Shown here: positions 6,307 to 8,160 of the stretch, piece by piece
Layout of the letters: the number at the start of each line of letters is the position of its first letter
How positions within the stretch are numbered: the stretch's first letter is position 1
From: Chloroflexi bacterium RBG_16_64_32
GTDB taxonomy: Bacteria > Chloroflexota > Dehalococcoidia > SM23-28-2 > RBG-16-64-32
Direction: 5' to 3'
Assembly (NCBI GenBank): GCA_001795235.1
Contig: MGNZ01000045.1
Span: 1-8,160 of the forward strand
DNA: 8,160 nt
Program-made: the position numbers and the translations under genes
The notes under the pieces: generated by a model
Databases searched by the model: none
The model's input: the letters and a program-made list of their open reading frames with translations, nothing else
What the model was told of the DNA's origin: nothing

Positions 6307-7228
6307 CAAGATCCCGGGGCGGCGGCGCCGGGTTCTCCAAGCCGGCCATGAGGTGGCTGGGCACCAACGAAACCAACTCCTCCAGATCCCACTTGCCGCC
6401 CTTGGTTATCTGGCGCACGGGCATCTCCTCTGCCGCCAGTGATACGTTGCCGCCGCCGACGTGGAAGATCTTGCCGTTGACGTTCCAGGCCTCGTCCGTG
6501 CAGAGGTAGACGGTCATGGGCGCCACGTGCTCCGCCGTCGTCTCCACGAGGCGCGCCGGGGGGGCGGCAGAGGCCATCCCCCGCTGCGCCCGCACTTGGC
6601 GGGCCGCATCGGGGACTGCCGCGGTCATCCGCGTCTGGGCGACCGGGGCGATGGCGTTGCAGGTGACGCCGTAGCGCCCCAGGTCGCGCGCGACTACGCG
6701 GGTGAGACCGGCGATACCGGCCTTGGCGGCGCCGTAGTTGGCCTGGCCGGAGTTGCCCCTGAGCCCCGAAATGGACGAAAAGTTGACGATCCGGCCATAC
6801 CGCTGCTGTCGCATGAGCACAGACGCCGGCTTGATCGTGTTGTAATGGCCCTTCAAGTGGACCGAAATTACGGCGTCCCACTCCTCCTCGCTCATGTTGA
6901 AGATCATGCGGTCGCGGAGGATGCCGGCGACGTTAACGAGGATATCGATGCGCCCGAAGGCGTCCACACACTGCTTGATCATGTTCTCGCCGCCGGCCAG
7001 GTCGGCCACGCTGTCGTAGTTGGCGACCGCCGTGCCGCCGGCGCCGCGGACCTCATCCACCACCTGGCCGGCGGGCCCGGCGTCATGGCCGCTGCCGTCG
7101 ACGTTGACGCCGGGGTCGTTCACGACGACGTTGGCGCCTTCCTGGGCGAGGAGAATGGCCACCGCCCGGCCGATTCCGCGGCCGGCGCCGGTGACAACTG
7201 CGTTGCGGCCCTTCAGTCTGTCTGTCAT
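6269..7228 (-). CDS. SDR-family dehydrogenase, MFE-2-like (3R)-hydroxyacyl-CoA dehydrogenase type
   Basis: NAD(P)-dependent short-chain dehydrogenase of 319 residues. The cofactor loop is TGAGRGIG (13-20), and Asp38 at the end of strand 2 (VVNDPG) favours NAD(H). The NNAG motif is changed to NVAG (99-102). The catalytic triad is Ser152-Tyr165-Lys169 (NFSSISG, GQANYGAAK). ANYDSV, NVAGILRDRMIF, VHLKG and GNSGQANY closely recall the dehydrogenase domain of peroxisomal multifunctional enzyme 2, so a 3-hydroxyacyl-CoA substrate in fatty-acid oxidation or a related acyl-CoA route is inferred. The C-terminal 60 residues form an extension ending in a proline-rich tail (NPAPPPRDLDLPGRPAPQPQA). The ATG at 7228 is chosen over one ten codons upstream because AGGAGAT sits 7 bases before it and the protein then starts MTDRLKGRNAVVTG. 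The upstream gene on the same strand is its paralogue, 105 bases away, probably co-transcribed. Confidence 0.9.
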   Translation of the reverse strand: MTDRLKGRNAVVTGAGRGIGRAVAILLAQEGANVVVNDPGVNVDGSGHDAGPAGQVVDEVRGAGGTAVANYDSVADLAGGENMIKQCVDAFGRIDILVNVAGILRDRMIFNMSEEEWDAVISVHLKGHYNTIKPASVLMRQQRYGRIVNFSSISGLRGNSGQANYGAAKAGIAGLTRVVARDLGRYGVTCNAIAPVAQTRMTAAVPDAARQVRAQRGMASAAPPARLVETTAEHVAPMTVYLCTDEAWNVNGKIFHVGGGNVSLAAEEMPVRQITKGGKWDLEELVSLVPSHLMAGLENPAPPPRDLDLPGRPAPQPQA

Positions 7229-7235
7229 GTCCCGT

Positions 7236-7242
7236 ATCTCCT
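7236..7242 (-). promoter_or_regulatory. Strong Shine-Dalgarno site of the downstream SDR gene
   Basis: On the minus strand this reads AGGAGAT, 7 bases before the ATG at 7228. It decides that start against the in-frame ATG at 7258, which would add MIPLPQEIRD and translate across this site. Confidence 0.75.
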
Positions 7243-7272
7243 GTGGAAGTGGAATCAACTCCCGCGCTAGAG

Positions 7273-7310
7273 GCAGGGCTGAAGCCCCTCCTGAGGCGGG
7301 CAGGCCCTGC
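7273..7310. repeat. Nested palindromes between the two SDR genes
   Basis: Outer arms GCAGGGC (7273-7279) and GCCCTGC (7304-7310) can pair across the block, or the left part can fold alone as GGGC-TGAA-GCCC (7276-7287), followed by CCTC-CT-GAGG (7287-7296). The TGAA loop flanked by GGGC/GCCC is the same core as in the two hairpins at 5913 and 6249. No T-run follows on either strand, so it may be a dispersed repeat or a processing site rather than an intrinsic terminator. Confidence 0.55.
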
Positions 7311-7333
7311 AGCTACTGGATCACCGTTCGCCC

Positions 7334-8160
7334 CTACTGGTTCCCTGCCGCCTGCGGCTCAGGCTGTGTCCGCCCCGGCACGTCCAGGCCTTCCGGCGGG
7401 GGCGCCGGATTACGCACGCCCTCCAGCATCTGCGGCACCATCTGTGACAGCTCGTCCAGCGTCCACATGCCCCGCTTGAAGATGGTGCGAGAGGGCAGCG
7501 GGTGGGCGAGGAGGGCAACGGTGCCCGCGTACACCAAGAATATCTGTCCGTTGACGTTCCAGGCGTGGTCGCTGGCCAGGTAGCAGGTCATCGGGGCCAC
7601 GAAGTCCGGCGCCAGTTGCTCCAGCCGCCCGGCTTCGGGGGCGTCGGCGGGCTCGGAGCCGCGGCGCTGCTGGGGGATGGTGGCGGTAAGGCGGGTCCAG
7701 GCCCGCGGCGCGATGGCGTTGCAGGTTACGCCGTATCGTCCCAGGTCGCGCGCGACGACGCGGGTGAGACCGGCGACGCCGGACTTGGCGGCGCCGTAGT
7801 TGGCCTGGCCGGCATTGCCCCAAAGTCCGGACTCCGACGAGAAGTTGATGATCCGGCCGTAGCGCTGCTGCCGCATCAGCACCGACGCAGGCTTGATGCA
7901 GGCGAAGTGGCCCTTCAGGTGGACGGCGATCACGTCGTCCCACTCCTCCTCGCTCATGTTGAAGATCATGCGGTCGCGGAGGATACCGGCGTTGTTCACG
8001 AGGATATCCAACCGCCCGAAGCTGTCCAGGGCAGAGTTGATGATGTTCTCTCCGCCCACCATCGTGGCCACGGAGTCGTAGCTGGCGACCGCGATCAGGC
8101 CTTTGTCCTTGATTTCGGCGACGACCTGCTCCGCGGGGCCGTCATCGTGTCCCGCGCCGT
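7334..8160 (-). CDS. Second SDR dehydrogenase, paralogue of the neighbour, 5' end outside the window
   Basis: The frame is open to the right edge; the apparent start at 8071 is an internal Val codon (GTG). The 274 visible residues begin GAGHDDGPAEQVV, which aligns with GSGHDAGPAGQVV at about residue 45 of the neighbour, so roughly 45 residues including the TGxxxGxG cofactor loop are missing. Visible motifs are NNAG (55-58 of the fragment), VHLKGH, and the triad Ser108-Tyr121-Lys125 (NFSSESG, GQANYGAAK). The last 60 residues diverge more, ending NPAPPPEGLDVPGRTQPEPQAAGNQ. The same MFE-2-like hydroxyacyl-CoA dehydrogenase role is inferred. Differences near the substrate region (APRAWTRLTATIPQQRRGSEP against APVAQTRMTAAVPDAARQVRA) suggest a distinct substrate or partner. 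It is the upstream member of a minus-strand pair. Confidence 0.9.
   Translation of the reverse strand, partial: GAGHDDGPAEQVVAEIKDKGLIAVASYDSVATMVGGENIINSALDSFGRLDILVNNAGILRDRMIFNMSEEEWDDVIAVHLKGHFACIKPASVLMRQQRYGRIINFSSESGLWGNAGQANYGAAKSGVAGLTRVVARDLGRYGVTCNAIAPRAWTRLTATIPQQRRGSEPADAPEAGRLEQLAPDFVAPMTCYLASDHAWNVNGQIFLVYAGTVALLAHPLPSRTIFKRGMWTLDELSQMVPQMLEGVRNPAPPPEGLDVPGRTQPEPQAAGNQ

Noticed and set aside
6461..7270. Plus-strand open frame of 269 codons across the SDR gene
   Set aside because: It is antisense to a clear SDR gene with intact motifs; its translation (GHPPLRPHLAGRIGD and similar) matches no family.

Overview
The window is GC-rich, densely packed bacterial DNA. It looks chromosomal and mostly housekeeping. 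The gene set (CdaA-type diadenylate cyclase, YbbR protein, Der, PlsY, HEAT-repeat protein, and a pair of MFE-2-like SDR dehydrogenases) and the dispersed palindromic repeats would fit an uncultured environmental bacterium, possibly Chloroflexota (Dehalococcoidia/SAR202-like). That placement is an impression from protein style and repeats and has not been tested.

Layout. Positions 1-5906 carry seven plus-strand genes in close succession: the 3' part of cdaA, cdaR (YbbR domains), der, plsY, a HEAT-repeat protein, a Nudix hydrolase and a GNAT acetyltransferase. Several junctions overlap by 1-4 bases (der/plsY, HEAT/Nudix, Nudix/GNAT) and cdaR/der are 2 bases apart, so the genes are probably translated from one or two polycistronic messages. 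The only sizeable gap in the run is 66 bases between plsY and the HEAT gene, where a weak promoter is possible. Functionally the run joins c-di-AMP synthesis and its membrane regulator, ribosome assembly (Der) and the first acylation step of phospholipid synthesis (PlsY). Three genes of less certain substrate follow.

Positions 5907-6268 hold no convincing gene. This is the gap between convergent transcription units and it is built from repeats: two copies of a hairpin element, a REP-like palindrome ending in GAAGAATCT, and two tandem units with a 50-base period. One hairpin copy is joined to a short minus-strand stretch that reads as the C-terminal tail of an SDR gene like the one next door, so the gap looks like the scar of a duplication or deletion.

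Positions 6269-8160 carry two tandem minus-strand SDR genes, the upstream one cut by the window edge. They are close paralogues resembling the (3R)-hydroxyacyl-CoA dehydrogenase domain of peroxisomal multifunctional enzyme 2, and share at least one 49-base identical stretch. Both stop codons lie inside the same 10-base motif (GTAGGGGCGA on the coding strand).

I found no mobile-element gene, RNA gene, CRISPR array or clearly new multi-gene system. The most unusual content is the repeat structure around the SDR gene ends.
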